The notes under the pieces: generated by a model
What the model saw: the letters and a program-made list of their open reading frames with translations, nothing else
Told to the model about the DNA's origin: nothing
The model's database searches: none
Assembly (NCBI RefSeq): GCF_002367995.1
Contig: NZ_AP018207.1
Coordinates: 1,488,001 to 1,552,000 of the forward strand
Direction of reading: 5' to 3'
Origin: Calothrix brevissima NIES-22
Lineage (GTDB): Bacteria; Cyanobacteriota; Cyanobacteriia; Cyanobacteriales; Nostocaceae
Length of the DNA: 64,000 bases
Part shown: piece by piece, positions 54,878 through 62,673 of the stretch
How the letters are laid out: the number at the start of each line of letters is the position of its first letter
Numbering within the stretch: position 1 is the stretch's first letter
Made by a program: the position numbers and the translations under genes

Positions 54878-57049
54878 ATGACCAATGAAATCTTTCATCG
54901 ACTTGCGCCTTTTATCCAAGAATATATCTATAATCACAACTGGACTGAATTACGCCCAGCACAAATAGCCGCATGTCAAGTCATATTTGATACCGATGCT
55001 CATTTACTAGTTGCAGCCGCAACAGCAGCAGGAAAAACAGAAGCCGCATTTTTACCTGTGGTGACTCGATTGTATGAAAACCCTGCAAATACCATAGGTG
55101 CGCTATATATCGGCCCCATCAAAGCTTTAATTAACGATCAATTTGAACGCCTCAATGGTTTACTCAAAGCCGCAGATATTCCAGTATGGCATTGGCACGG
55201 TGATGTATCTCAAAATCAGAAAAATAAGCTATTAAAAAACCCCAAAGGCGTATTGCAAATTACGCCAGAATCTTTAGAAAGTTTATTAGTAAATAAACAT
55301 CATGACTTAATTCGCTTATTTGGTGATTTACGCTTTGTTGTCATTGATGAAATTCACGCTTTTATGGGTTCAGAACGCGGTTGTCAAATTATTTGTCAAT
55401 TGCAGCGTTTAGCAAACATCACCCAAACCCAACCCCGACGCATTGGTTTATCGGCTACCCTTGGCGATTATTCAATGGCGGAAGATTGGTTGCGTTCGGG
55501 AACGGATAAATCAGTAATTACGCCAAAAATTGAGTCGGGAAAACGCCAAGTAAAATTAGCTGTGGAACATTTTTATCTCAACGATGAAGTTGATGAAATT
55601 GAAGTTACACAATATGATAGATATTTATTTAATCTTAGTAAATCGCGCAAATGTTTGATATTTGGTAATAACCGCACGCAAACGGAATCTGTAATTGCAT
55701 CTTTAAGAAGAATTGCTACAGAACAATCATTACCAGATATTTATCACGTACATCATGGTAGTATCTCGGCAAGTTTGCGCCAAGTGGCTGAAAATGCAAT
55801 GCGCGAACCAAATAATCCAGCAGTGACAGCAGCTACTTTAACTTTAGAATTAGGTATAGATATTGGTCATTTAGAAAGAGTGATTCAGTTAGAATCGCCG
55901 CTTTCTGTCGCGAGTTTTTTACAAAGATTAGGACGCACCGGAAGAAGAGGTGAAGCGGCTGATATGCGCTTTGTCTGTGCAGAAAATCAACCTGGATTAG
56001 ATGCACCTTTAGCAGAACAAATTCCTTGGCAATTATTGCAGTCTATCGCGATTATTCAACTTTATTTAGAAGAACGTTGGATTGAACCAATTAAGCCTGT
56101 AAAATATCCTTTTAGTTTGCTATATCAGCAGACAATGAGTATTTTAGCAGCAACGGGAGAACTCACACCTGCGGCTTTAGCAAAGCAAGTTTTTAGCTTA
56201 CCTCCGTTTGCAGCAATTCCTCAAGAAGATTTTAGATTATTGCTGAGATATTTAATTGATATTGACCATATTCAAAAAACGGAAACTGGTAAATTAATTA
56301 TTGGCTTGACTGGTGAACGTATCGTGCGCAAGTTTCAATTTTATGCTGTCTTTGCTGATAGCCAAGAATATACAGTTAAGCAAGGTGCAACAGAAATTGG
56401 GAGTATTGTCAAACCGCCAATTGTAGGGAATCAATTTGCTTTAGCTGGGAGAACATGGGAAGTAACAGAAGTTGACTTTAAGAAAAGGGTTATTTCTGTG
56501 AAGCAAGTAGAGGGTAAGGCGAGTATTTATTGGCGTGGTGGTGGGGGAATTATTCACACCAAAGTTTTGCAACGGATGCGGCAAGTTTTGTTAGAAGATT
56601 TAGAATATAGCTATTTGCAGCCTAATGCTTTGCAATGTTTACGCACAGTGCGTCAGTTAACTAGAGATGCTGGCTTAGATACAAAAAATATAGTTGTTTT
56701 AGGTAAAGGTAAATGTTGTATTTTTCCTTGGATGGGAACTTTAGCTTTCCGCACTTTGGAAAGATGGCTGAATTCTTGCTGTCGAGAGTCTTTAGAAATT
56801 AAAAGTCTTGGTGGTAGTAGTCCTTATTATTTAACTGTTAAATTAGGTAAGGATAAAGTTGATTACTTGGGTAAAGAAATTGCCGCTTTGGCATCAGAAA
56901 GAATTATTCCTGAGTATTTGGTAAGTGAATCAGAAGCGCCAGAACTGCAAAAATATGATGAATATATTCCCCACCCGCTATTACGCAAAGCTTTTGTGAG
57001 TGACTATTTAGATATAGAGGAATTAAAACAGCAAGTAGCACAATGGTGA
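54878..57049 (+). CDS. Lhr-like DEAD/DEAH-box helicase
   Basis: 723 residues. Helicase core: LRPAQIAACQ (Q-motif-like), Walker A AAATAAGKTEA, Walker B VVIDEIHAF (DEIH box), motif III LSATLG, and motif VI QRLGRTGRRG. It is followed by a winged-helix and Lhr-type region (LLYQQTMSILAATGELTPAA) and a C-terminal beta-barrel part (TEIGSIVKPPIVGNQFALAG, RTWEVTEVDFKKRVISVK). Shorter than full Lhr (~1500), it corresponds to the Lhr-core. It starts 100 bp after the last CRISPR repeat, with a GACTATTGACT STRR between. Helicases of this kind are found in DNA repair and also near defence genes; a link to the array is position only. Confidence 0.88.
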   Translation: MTNEIFHRLAPFIQEYIYNHNWTELRPAQIAACQVIFDTDAHLLVAAATAAGKTEAAFLPVVTRLYENPANTIGALYIGPIKALINDQFERLNGLLKAADIPVWHWHGDVSQNQKNKLLKNPKGVLQITPESLESLLVNKHHDLIRLFGDLRFVVIDEIHAFMGSERGCQIICQLQRLANITQTQPRRIGLSATLGDYSMAEDWLRSGTDKSVITPKIESGKRQVKLAVEHFYLNDEVDEIEVTQYDRYLFNLSKSRKCLIFGNNRTQTESVIASLRRIATEQSLPDIYHVHHGSISASLRQVAENAMREPNNPAVTAATLTLELGIDIGHLERVIQLESPLSVASFLQRLGRTGRRGEAADMRFVCAENQPGLDAPLAEQIPWQLLQSIAIIQLYLEERWIEPIKPVKYPFSLLYQQTMSILAATGELTPAALAKQVFSLPPFAAIPQEDFRLLLRYLIDIDHIQKTETGKLIIGLTGERIVRKFQFYAVFADSQEYTVKQGATEIGSIVKPPIVGNQFALAGRTWEVTEVDFKKRVISVKQVEGKASIYWRGGGGIIHTKVLQRMRQVLLEDLEYSYLQPNALQCLRTVRQLTRDAGLDTKNIVVLGKGKCCIFPWMGTLAFRTLERWLNSCCRESLEIKSLGGSSPYYLTVKLGKDKVDYLGKEIAALASERIIPEYLVSESEAPELQKYDEYIPHPLLRKAFVSDYLDIEELKQQVAQW

Positions 57050-57274
57050 AATACAGCGAATTGCAAGTTGGTGAGGTACAGATAATCGTTGATTGTAGGG
57101 GCATTGGCATTGCCATGCCCCGAAGCGCGTACCTCATTTACCTGAAATATGCTGTAATTCTCTTTGTTAGGATTTTAACCAAATTGATCGCAACCTGTAG
57201 GGATGGTTTCAAGATAGATGCAAGCATTCACAACTATCTCGCTTAACCAGCCCCTACGACCGCTAGATTTACAA

Positions 57275-57538
57275 TTAAAAGGGTAATTTACCTTGAAGTA
57301 AATAAAATTTAGATTTAACGCAAGCAGCACAACTACAACCGAGTTGATCCTGGATGGGATTTGATTCTGATGTTAATTTTGGGGCGATTAATTCATGGTT
57401 TGGTTGTGCAGATGCTACCATAACAATTTCTGTAGCTGGTGCAGAGTTTATACTGGCTGCATGTGCGGGATTGGTGATGAATAGCACAGATGCGAGAAAA
57501 GCAGGACAAGCAAGTAAAATCAATTTGAGTATTTTCAT
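57275..57538 (-). CDS. Small secreted protein with CxCxxC motif
   Basis: 87 residues from the ATG at 57538 (three codons more from 57547). Signal peptide KILKLILLACPAFLASVLF with AHA cleavage site near 27. The mature part ends LGCSCAACVKSKFYLLQGKLPF in pieces; the CxCxxC cluster and the KLPF tail look conserved and may bind a metal or form a disulphide. I recall similar short secreted proteins in other Nostocales but no function. Convergent with the helicase gene. Confidence 0.65.
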   Translation of the reverse strand: MKILKLILLACPAFLASVLFITNPAHAASINSAPATEIVMVASAQPNHELIAPKLTSESNPIQDQLGCSCAACVKSKFYLLQGKLPF

Positions 57539-57547
57539 AGTTGACAA

Positions 57548-57862
57548 ATAAATAGTACTAGCAATACAGCATAGCCAATAAATTGACTACGTTCAACCGC
57601 GATTACTGAGATTAATGACTGGTAAATTTCTCAATAAGTGCCCAGTATCACTGATTATTGCACAGTAAAGGGCGGGGAGACCCCGCCCCTACGAATGCAT
57701 CTATTTATCTCTGTGTTCTCTGTGTCTCTGTGGTTAAATAAAATACTTTGTGTAGAGGTGTTTAAAGAGCGTGCTGACAGATCCCCGACTTCTTGGAGAA
57801 GTCGGGGATCTAAAGAAGCACAAAGGGGTAGATTTTTTCAGATTTTCTATCAGAAATTACCG
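57548..57862. repeat. Gap with three dispersed repeats
   Basis: 315 bp made largely of dispersed elements: GGGCGGGGAGACCCCGCCC (57669-57690), TCTCTGTGTTCTCTGTGTCT with TCTGTGGTTA (57710-57735; a close relative lies at 1264-1293), and the 33-bp palindrome AGATCCCCGACTTCT...AGAAGTCGGGGATCT (57779-57811). Confidence 0.65.
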
Positions 57863-58906
57863 TTAATCTGGCGATACTTTTGACCAAATTAGTAATTCTC
57901 CTTGTTCGCCACCTGCGGCAATATACTGGCTTTGTGGGTGCCAAGCAAGACAGGAAAATCCTGCTGATGCACCTGTAAGTATTTGGCTGACTTCTTGGGC
58001 GTTGTGCCACAAACACAGCCAACCGTCAGCAGCTGCGGAAGCGAGTAAGAAGCTTTGGGGTGCAAAGGCGATCGCATTTATTACTCCCACATGATTAGTT
58101 AAAACTCTCGCCTCCCAGCCTAATGACTCGTCTTCTAGTTTTTCCCAAACTACAATACCCTCAACGCTGGATGATGCTAAAATCGGTGCGCCTAATGGGG
58201 TGGTAGCTTCTGACCATGCTAGGTGGCGAATTTTACCAGGGAAACCGCGCATCACCCAAGGATCGGGGTTACCCCATTCCAAAACGGTGACGCTACGATC
58301 CATGTTGCCAGAACCGAGAAATCTGCCATCGGGAGACCATGCCATTGCTACACTGACTGTCGGCATGGATAATATATATGGTTCTTCATCCCAGTCTTGG
58401 GTATGCCAAATTTTTACCCCTTGATAACCGCTAATGGCTAAGTATTGTCCATCCCTGCGCCAGTCAATCGCCAATACTGAGGAGTTATCAAAATTTAAGG
58501 TAACAACAATATCATTAGTATCCGCATCCCAAACTTGGACATAACGCCCCAAACTAAAAGCCAGTTGATTACTCGTATGATTCCAAGCTAGTTTATCAAC
58601 CCAAGCTGGAGCATTATCTAAAGTAGCGATTAATTTATCACCTTGCCAAATTTTTACCTGTCCATCTTGTCCCGCGATCGCTAAAAATTTACCATCAGGT
58701 GAAAAAGCTAGACAATCTACAGATTTACCATGACTAGCCTGTAAATTTACTAAATCATCTTCATTCCAGAGTATAACTTCCCCGGCGGCTGAAGTTGCAG
58801 CTAATGTATTACCATCAGTTGACCAAGCGATCGCAGTTACATAATCTGAAAGTAACGCCGAAGAGAATTCTGTAAATTCTTGGGCTTTGGTAGTAGTGGA
58901 GTTCAT
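57863..58906 (-). CDS. WD40 repeat protein
   Basis: 347 residues, enough for one seven-bladed propeller and with no other domain. Repeats visible: AIAWSTDGNTLAATSAAGEV, CLAFSPDGKFLAIAGQDGQV, KLAWNHTSNQLAFSLGRYV, AIDWRRDGQYLAISGYQGV, AMAWSPDGRFLGSGNMDRSV, IAFAPQSFLLASAAADGWL and CLAWHPQSQYIAAGGEQGEL. A scaffold for protein interaction, cytoplasmic. It lies 120 bp downstream of the COG0523 GTPase gene on the same strand, so they may be one transcription unit; a GTTGACG repeat array occupies the gap. Confidence 0.9.
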   Translation of the reverse strand: MNSTTTKAQEFTEFSSALLSDYVTAIAWSTDGNTLAATSAAGEVILWNEDDLVNLQASHGKSVDCLAFSPDGKFLAIAGQDGQVKIWQGDKLIATLDNAPAWVDKLAWNHTSNQLAFSLGRYVQVWDADTNDIVVTLNFDNSSVLAIDWRRDGQYLAISGYQGVKIWHTQDWDEEPYILSMPTVSVAMAWSPDGRFLGSGNMDRSVTVLEWGNPDPWVMRGFPGKIRHLAWSEATTPLGAPILASSSVEGIVVWEKLEDESLGWEARVLTNHVGVINAIAFAPQSFLLASAAADGWLCLWHNAQEVSQILTGASAGFSCLAWHPQSQYIAAGGEQGELLIWSKVSPD

Positions 58907-58913
58907 GGAACAG

Positions 58914-59030
58914 GGGGACGGTTGACGGTTGACTGTTGACGGTTGACTGTTGACGGTTGACGGTTGACTGTTGACGGTTGACTGTTGACGGTTGACTGTT
59001 GACTGTTGACTGTTGACTGTTGACTATTAA
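58914..59030. repeat. GTTGACG/GTTGACT heptamer STRR
   Basis: About sixteen tandem heptamers between the WD40 and COG0523 GTPase genes, the same family as at 29319-29397. It reaches the stop codon of the GTPase gene. Confidence 0.8.
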
Positions 59031-59998
59031 ACCAAACAAGCTTGAAAATCTTGCTTAAGTTTAGCTTGATCGAGATTGCGCCCGATGAAGACTAGTTCGT
59101 TTTTGCGAGTTTCGGTTGGTTTCCAAGGGCGATCGGGTTTACCATCAAATATCATGTGTACTCCTTGGAAAACAAAGCGGTTATCTTCCCCAGCAATATT
59201 TAAAATACCTTTCATGCGAAAGATATCAGGGCCTTGAGTCCGGAGTAATTCTGTCATCCAAGCGTTTAATTTTTGCCCGTCAAGTTCGCCTGGTTCTACT
59301 AAAGCTACAGAATAAACGGTTTCATCATGTTGATGGGCATCTTCTCCTAAGAAATTGGGATCGATTTCTAAGGCGCGATCTAAATCAAAGGCTTGTACCC
59401 CTAATAAAGCATCCATATTTAACTCAGAATTGCGGGTACGGTAGATTTTTGCTAAGGCATTCATTCCCCGAATTCGCTTTTCTAGTTCGTCTAAAATTTC
59501 TGGGGCGACTAAATCTGTTTTATTCAATAAAATAACATCGGCAAAGGCGATTTGTTCTTGGGCTTCATCGGCTTCCCAATGCTGCCAGATATGCTTGGCA
59601 TCAACTACGGTGACAACCGCATCTAAAGATAGCTGGCTTTGCATGTCTTCATCGACAAAGAATGTCTGAATGACTGGGGCGGGATCGGCTAAACCAGTAG
59701 TTTCAATGACTAAATGGTCGAATTTATCCCGCCGCTTCATCAAATTGCCGATGATGCGAATCAAGTCGCCTCTGACTGTACAACAGATACAGCCATTATT
59801 CATTTCAAAAATTTCTTCATCTGCATCGATAACCAATTGATTGTCAATGCCTACTTCCCCAAACTCATTGACGATGACGGCGACTTTCTTACCGTGTTCG
59901 TAAGTGAGGATGTGATTGAGTAAGGTGGTTTTACCTGCGCCAAGATAGCCGGTGAGAACAGTTACAGGGACAGAATTGGATGTTTCAGCAGAGAGCAT
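59027..59998 (-). CDS. COG0523 (CobW/ZNG1-type) GTP-dependent metal chaperone
   Basis: 323 residues. Walker A TGYLGAGKTT (16-25), metal-binding C70-I-C72-C73 in NNGCICCTVRGDL, Walker B VIETTGLADPAP, specificity motif LLNKTDL, and a C-terminal CobW_C domain (NAWMTELLRTQGPDIFRMKG, GRNLDQAKLKQDF). Loads a metal, most likely zinc, into a client protein at the expense of GTP. The perfect palindrome TGATAATTATCA 20 bp before the ATG resembles cyanobacterial Zur boxes and supports a zinc-starvation role rather than a cobalamin one. Confidence 0.88.
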   Translation of the reverse strand: MLSAETSNSVPVTVLTGYLGAGKTTLLNHILTYEHGKKVAVIVNEFGEVGIDNQLVIDADEEIFEMNNGCICCTVRGDLIRIIGNLMKRRDKFDHLVIETTGLADPAPVIQTFFVDEDMQSQLSLDAVVTVVDAKHIWQHWEADEAQEQIAFADVILLNKTDLVAPEILDELEKRIRGMNALAKIYRTRNSELNMDALLGVQAFDLDRALEIDPNFLGEDAHQHDETVYSVALVEPGELDGQKLNAWMTELLRTQGPDIFRMKGILNIAGEDNRFVFQGVHMIFDGKPDRPWKPTETRKNELVFIGRNLDQAKLKQDFQACLV

Positions 59999-60017
59999 AA
60001 TCTCAAAGCATCTGTAG

Positions 60018-60029
60018 TGATAATTATCA
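60018..60029. promoter_or_regulatory. Zur/Fur-like operator upstream of the COG0523 gene
   Basis: TGATAATTATCA is a perfect 12-bp palindrome located 20 bp upstream of the start codon on the minus strand, flanked by GTAG and TCTGCC. Cyanobacterial Zur sites have the 7-1-7 form TGATAAT-N-ATTATCA; this is the same half-site with closer spacing. Position is right for a repressor site. Confidence 0.5.
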
Positions 60030-60169
60030 TCTGCCTATGATAGCGCTTGTTTTGAGAAATCGTGGATTTGGGCATGGGTCATGGGGCACTTGTACTGAGC
60101 AAAGTCGAAGTATTGGGCATTGGTAAGGGTTTCAGGTTGAGTTGCGTTCAGTAGAGTGAAAAGTTTTGC

Positions 60170-60452
60170 GATCGCGTTTATCACAAATGGACTTGCATTT
60201 ATAACAAATAGACTTACGTTTATAACAAATGGACTTACGTTTGTTACAAATGGACTCGCCTTTATAACAAATGAACTTACGTTTATAACAAATGGACTCG
60301 TCTTTATAACAAATGCGATCGCGTTTATCACAAATGGACTTGCGTTTATAACAAATGGACTCGTCTTTATAACAAATGGACTCGTCTTTATAACAAATGC
60401 GATCGCGTTTATCACAAATGGACTCGCCTTCATAACAAATGCGATCGCCATC
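60170..60452. repeat. 21-bp minisatellite including HIP1 units
   Basis: About 13 tandem 21-bp units of consensus GACTTACGTTTATAACAAATG. Several units have GCGATCGCGTTTATCACAAAT instead, so the HIP1 octamer takes the place of the variable part without changing unit length. Because 21 is divisible by three, frames stay open on both strands (repeats AFITNGL on plus and SPFVINA on minus), which mimics a gene. I see no ribosome site or conserved protein, and treat it as non-coding. Confidence 0.8.
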
Positions 60453-60473
60453 ATCCTACAAGGGTGCGGCTAA

Positions 60474-60926
60474 CTCTACCAAGTCCGCCTAAACGGACTA
60501 CGAGAAGTGAGGCTTTTTAGTTCACGCAGGTGGGCTTTATTTTTATAGCCTTAGCCTTCAGGCTGAAGGCTTGAGGGATTTACAAACACCCCCTACCGCC
60601 ATCTTGAAGCATTCGTGAACAACCAGATAAGCAACTTGTGTAGAAACAAGCGAGATAAAAATCAAATATTTATACTTTCTGGACAAAACTCCTGTAATTA
60701 TGTCTTCAGCAGATTTATCTTGCTAAATCATACATTAATTATCATCAATACATACATTTAATTGTTGAATATTTTTACCTCATTTATTAAGAGACAAAAC
60801 TCCTTGAATTATGTCTTATCTGCTTTTTTAAGCTATTGATTTCACTTTGGATATCGCTGAAGATAGATTCAAGAGTTAAGCAAACACAGCTTAATTTTTC
60901 CAAAACACTTATACCGGGTAAAAATC
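60474..60926 (+). promoter_or_regulatory. Upstream region of the double-glycine peptide with a 25-bp direct repeat
   Basis: Left part: CTTAGCCTTCAGGCTGAAGGC and similar dispersed repeats. Right part: GACAAAACTCCTGTAATTATGTCTT (60682) in pieces recurs as GACAAAACTCCTTGAATTATGTCTT at 60793 (23 of 25 identical, 111 bp apart). Such spaced direct repeats before a peptide gene could be an activator site or traces of an older duplication of the peptide locus. The final bases CCGGGTAAAAATC precede ATG 60927. Confidence 0.4.
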
Positions 60927-61154
60927 ATGTCTAGAATCACAATTTCCGACTTGGCTATTGACTCTAATTCTTTCATTAATGAAGTAGATGAAACTGAAGC
61001 TGCATTTGTTAATGGTGGCTTTAAAAAGAAAGCTGCTTTTGAGTTACTAGTAGGAATATTAGCTAGCTATGAAAGATTTGCCACCAGCTTTCTCGCGACA
61101 TCTAATAAAATAGTAGATTTCTTAATCAGTTACTTAGGAACTCCCAAAAAATAA
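60927..61154 (+). CDS. Double-glycine-leader peptide (bacteriocin-like precursor)
   Basis: 75 residues. Leader 1-31: SRITISDLAIDSNSFINEVD, then ETEAAFVNGG with the Gly30-Gly31 cleavage site and the hydrophobic positions at -4, -7 and -12 expected for C39-peptidase leaders. Mature part 32-75: 44 residues, KKK near the start, hydrophobic/amphipathic helix (FELLVGILASYERFATSFLA), no Cys, so thioether or disulphide modification is unlikely. It stands before an HlyD adaptor and PpiC-like protein on the opposite strand, the usual companions of cyanobacterial double-glycine peptides. Bacteriocin or signalling function is inferred. Confidence 0.72.
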   Translation: MSRITISDLAIDSNSFINEVDETEAAFVNGGFKKKAAFELLVGILASYERFATSFLATSNKIVDFLISYLGTPKK

Positions 61155-61167
61155 ATTATGCCAAATT

Positions 61168-61400
61168 GTAGGGGCGGGGTGACCCATTGGTGTCAACTTA
61201 ACGCGAAACCCGCTTGGTTGCAATGTTTCGCCCTCACCCCCAGCCCCTCTCCCTGAGGGAGAGGGGAGCAAGAAGAGATTCAATTCCCCTTCTCCTGGGG
61301 GAGAAGGGGTTAGGGGATGAGGGTGCGAGGGTTTTTGTACAACACGCGCCGTATATAGCTTTTAGCTTAAGTTAACACGTATGGGTAACCCCGCCTCTAC
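61168..61400. repeat. 233-bp element with long inverted ends
   Basis: GTAGGGGCGGGGTGACCCA on the left matches the reverse complement of TGGGTAACCCCGCCTCTAC on the right at 17 of 19 positions, and the pairing continues inward through TGTCAACTTAA and TTAAGTTAACA. The interior is itself palindromic: CCCCAGCCCCTCTCCC and GGGGAGAAGGGGTTAGGGG. No coding frame. The gap 61155-61705 also carries CGCTCCCATGCTCTGCGTGGGAGCG (61580-61604) and a relic TTGGGTTGAACGAAGTAAAA (61650) of the 136-bp element family. Confidence 0.6.
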
Positions 61401-61705
61401 GAGTTGCGGGTTTGGTAAGTTAATGATTGGAATATTTTTTCATTTGGAAGTCCCTTATCTAAGTAATTAAATACAAATCATAAATAATAATACCATTTTG
61501 TGTATTTTGCAAAAAAATGATAGTTTCATTCAATAGCAATATTTATATACACAAATGGTATTTTTTTACTCGCTTACTCGCTCCCATGCTCTGCGTGGGA
61601 GCGAATATTTATGAGGCTCTGCCTCAATTTATTATAATAATTGTAAGTTGGGTTGAACGAAGTAAAACCCAACTGAAGATATATTGAATTTTGAATTTTG
61701 AATTG

Positions 61706-62491
61706 TTAAGATGCTATCCTCAACAGTTCTTGAACTGGTTGAGAATAAGAATCTGATTCAAAGTGGGGAATAATTTCTAGTTGTGAAATTTGTTGTTTTA
61801 ACCAATCTGCAAATAACTCACTGATAATCTTTATTCGCAACTGCTGATCTAATTTTGGCTGGATGATTTCTTCTACCCAAATGAGATGTACTTTTTGCGC
61901 AATTACAATCGGTTTAAGTAATTCAGGTGGATTAGCTACAAACACAGCAGCTGCAATATCTGGTTTGAATTCCTGACGATTTTTAATTCCCCGATAACCA
62001 CCAGTACGACGCAGTTCTGGATTTTGGATATGTTGACGAGTCACATCTTGAAAAGTAATTTCGCCTTCTGTGACTGCATAAAATAATTCCCAGGCTAAAT
62101 CTTCATCTTCTAAAACAACTTCATAGGTAACTGCTGCCAGATAATTTAGTTGATTTTCATAAAAGTATGGTTCAACTTTTTCAGCAAATAAATGTGCCGC
62201 TAATTTGAGAGATAGCAAATTAAGTTCAGCGATTTGTTCAAAATCTTCTAAATCTAAATGATGTTTTTGTAGCCATTTCCAGGTATCTTCAGCTTTGATC
62301 AGTCTGTTAGCTGCTCTTAAAGCATCAGCAGCTTGTTGTAGTTCTTCGTTTTCTACTTTGATACCTGCTTCTTTGGCTGTATTTAAGATAATTTTTCTGG
62401 TTGCGATCGCTTCTAATAAACTCGGCACTTGGCAAGAGATTTTTACTTGTTCAATTATTTCTTTTTGCGATACATTTAAAGTTTTAAACAT
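61706..62491 (-). CDS. PpiC-like peptidylprolyl isomerase of a peptide-export locus
   Basis: 261 residues from the ATG at 62491, which has GGAGG 9 nt upstream; an upstream in-frame ATG at 62575 lacks this. N-terminal SurA-like helical part (SQKEIIEQVKISCQVPSLLE) and a parvulin-type C-terminal half (FYAVTEGEITFQDVTRQHI, GGYRGIKNRQEFKPDIAAAV, KPIVIAQKVHLIWVEEII). No signal peptide. Such proteins recur in cyanobacterial type I peptide secretion clusters between HlyD and ABC transporter genes; the role could be folding of the precursor or secretion apparatus. Transcribed after the HlyD gene. Confidence 0.78.
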   Translation of the reverse strand: MFKTLNVSQKEIIEQVKISCQVPSLLEAIATRKIILNTAKEAGIKVENEELQQAADALRAANRLIKAEDTWKWLQKHHLDLEDFEQIAELNLLSLKLAAHLFAEKVEPYFYENQLNYLAAVTYEVVLEDEDLAWELFYAVTEGEITFQDVTRQHIQNPELRRTGGYRGIKNRQEFKPDIAAAVFVANPPELLKPIVIAQKVHLIWVEEIIQPKLDQQLRIKIISELFADWLKQQISQLEIIPHFESDSYSQPVQELLRIAS

Positions 62492-62619
62492 TTTTCTAAT
62501 CCTCCAATAATTTAAAAATTTTTGTGGTTTATGTGAAAGCAGACAGAGTAGATGCAATATATTATGGTGTTGCACCTGAATCTGTGGGATCTGCTTTTAA
62601 ATTGCAAAATACATCTTCA

Positions 62620-62670
62620 GTGCTTTTAACCGTCAACAGTTAACCGTCAACTGTCAACAATCAACAGTCA
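62620..62670. repeat. GTCAACA/GTTAACC heptamer STRR
   Basis: Six degenerate heptamers between the HlyD and PpiC-like genes (about 62628-62670). Confidence 0.65.
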
Positions 62671-62673
62671 TAT

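Noticed and set aside
57043-57246. 67-codon frame overlapping the end of the helicase gene
   Set aside because: Consists partly of a dispersed GTAGGGGCATTGGCATTGCC repeat; no family resemblance.
60035-60473. Open frames on both strands of ~105-139 codons with heptapeptide repeats
   Set aside because: They arise from a 21-bp tandem repeat, which keeps frames open on both strands; no ribosome site, no conserved protein, start and stop fall in unrelated sequence.
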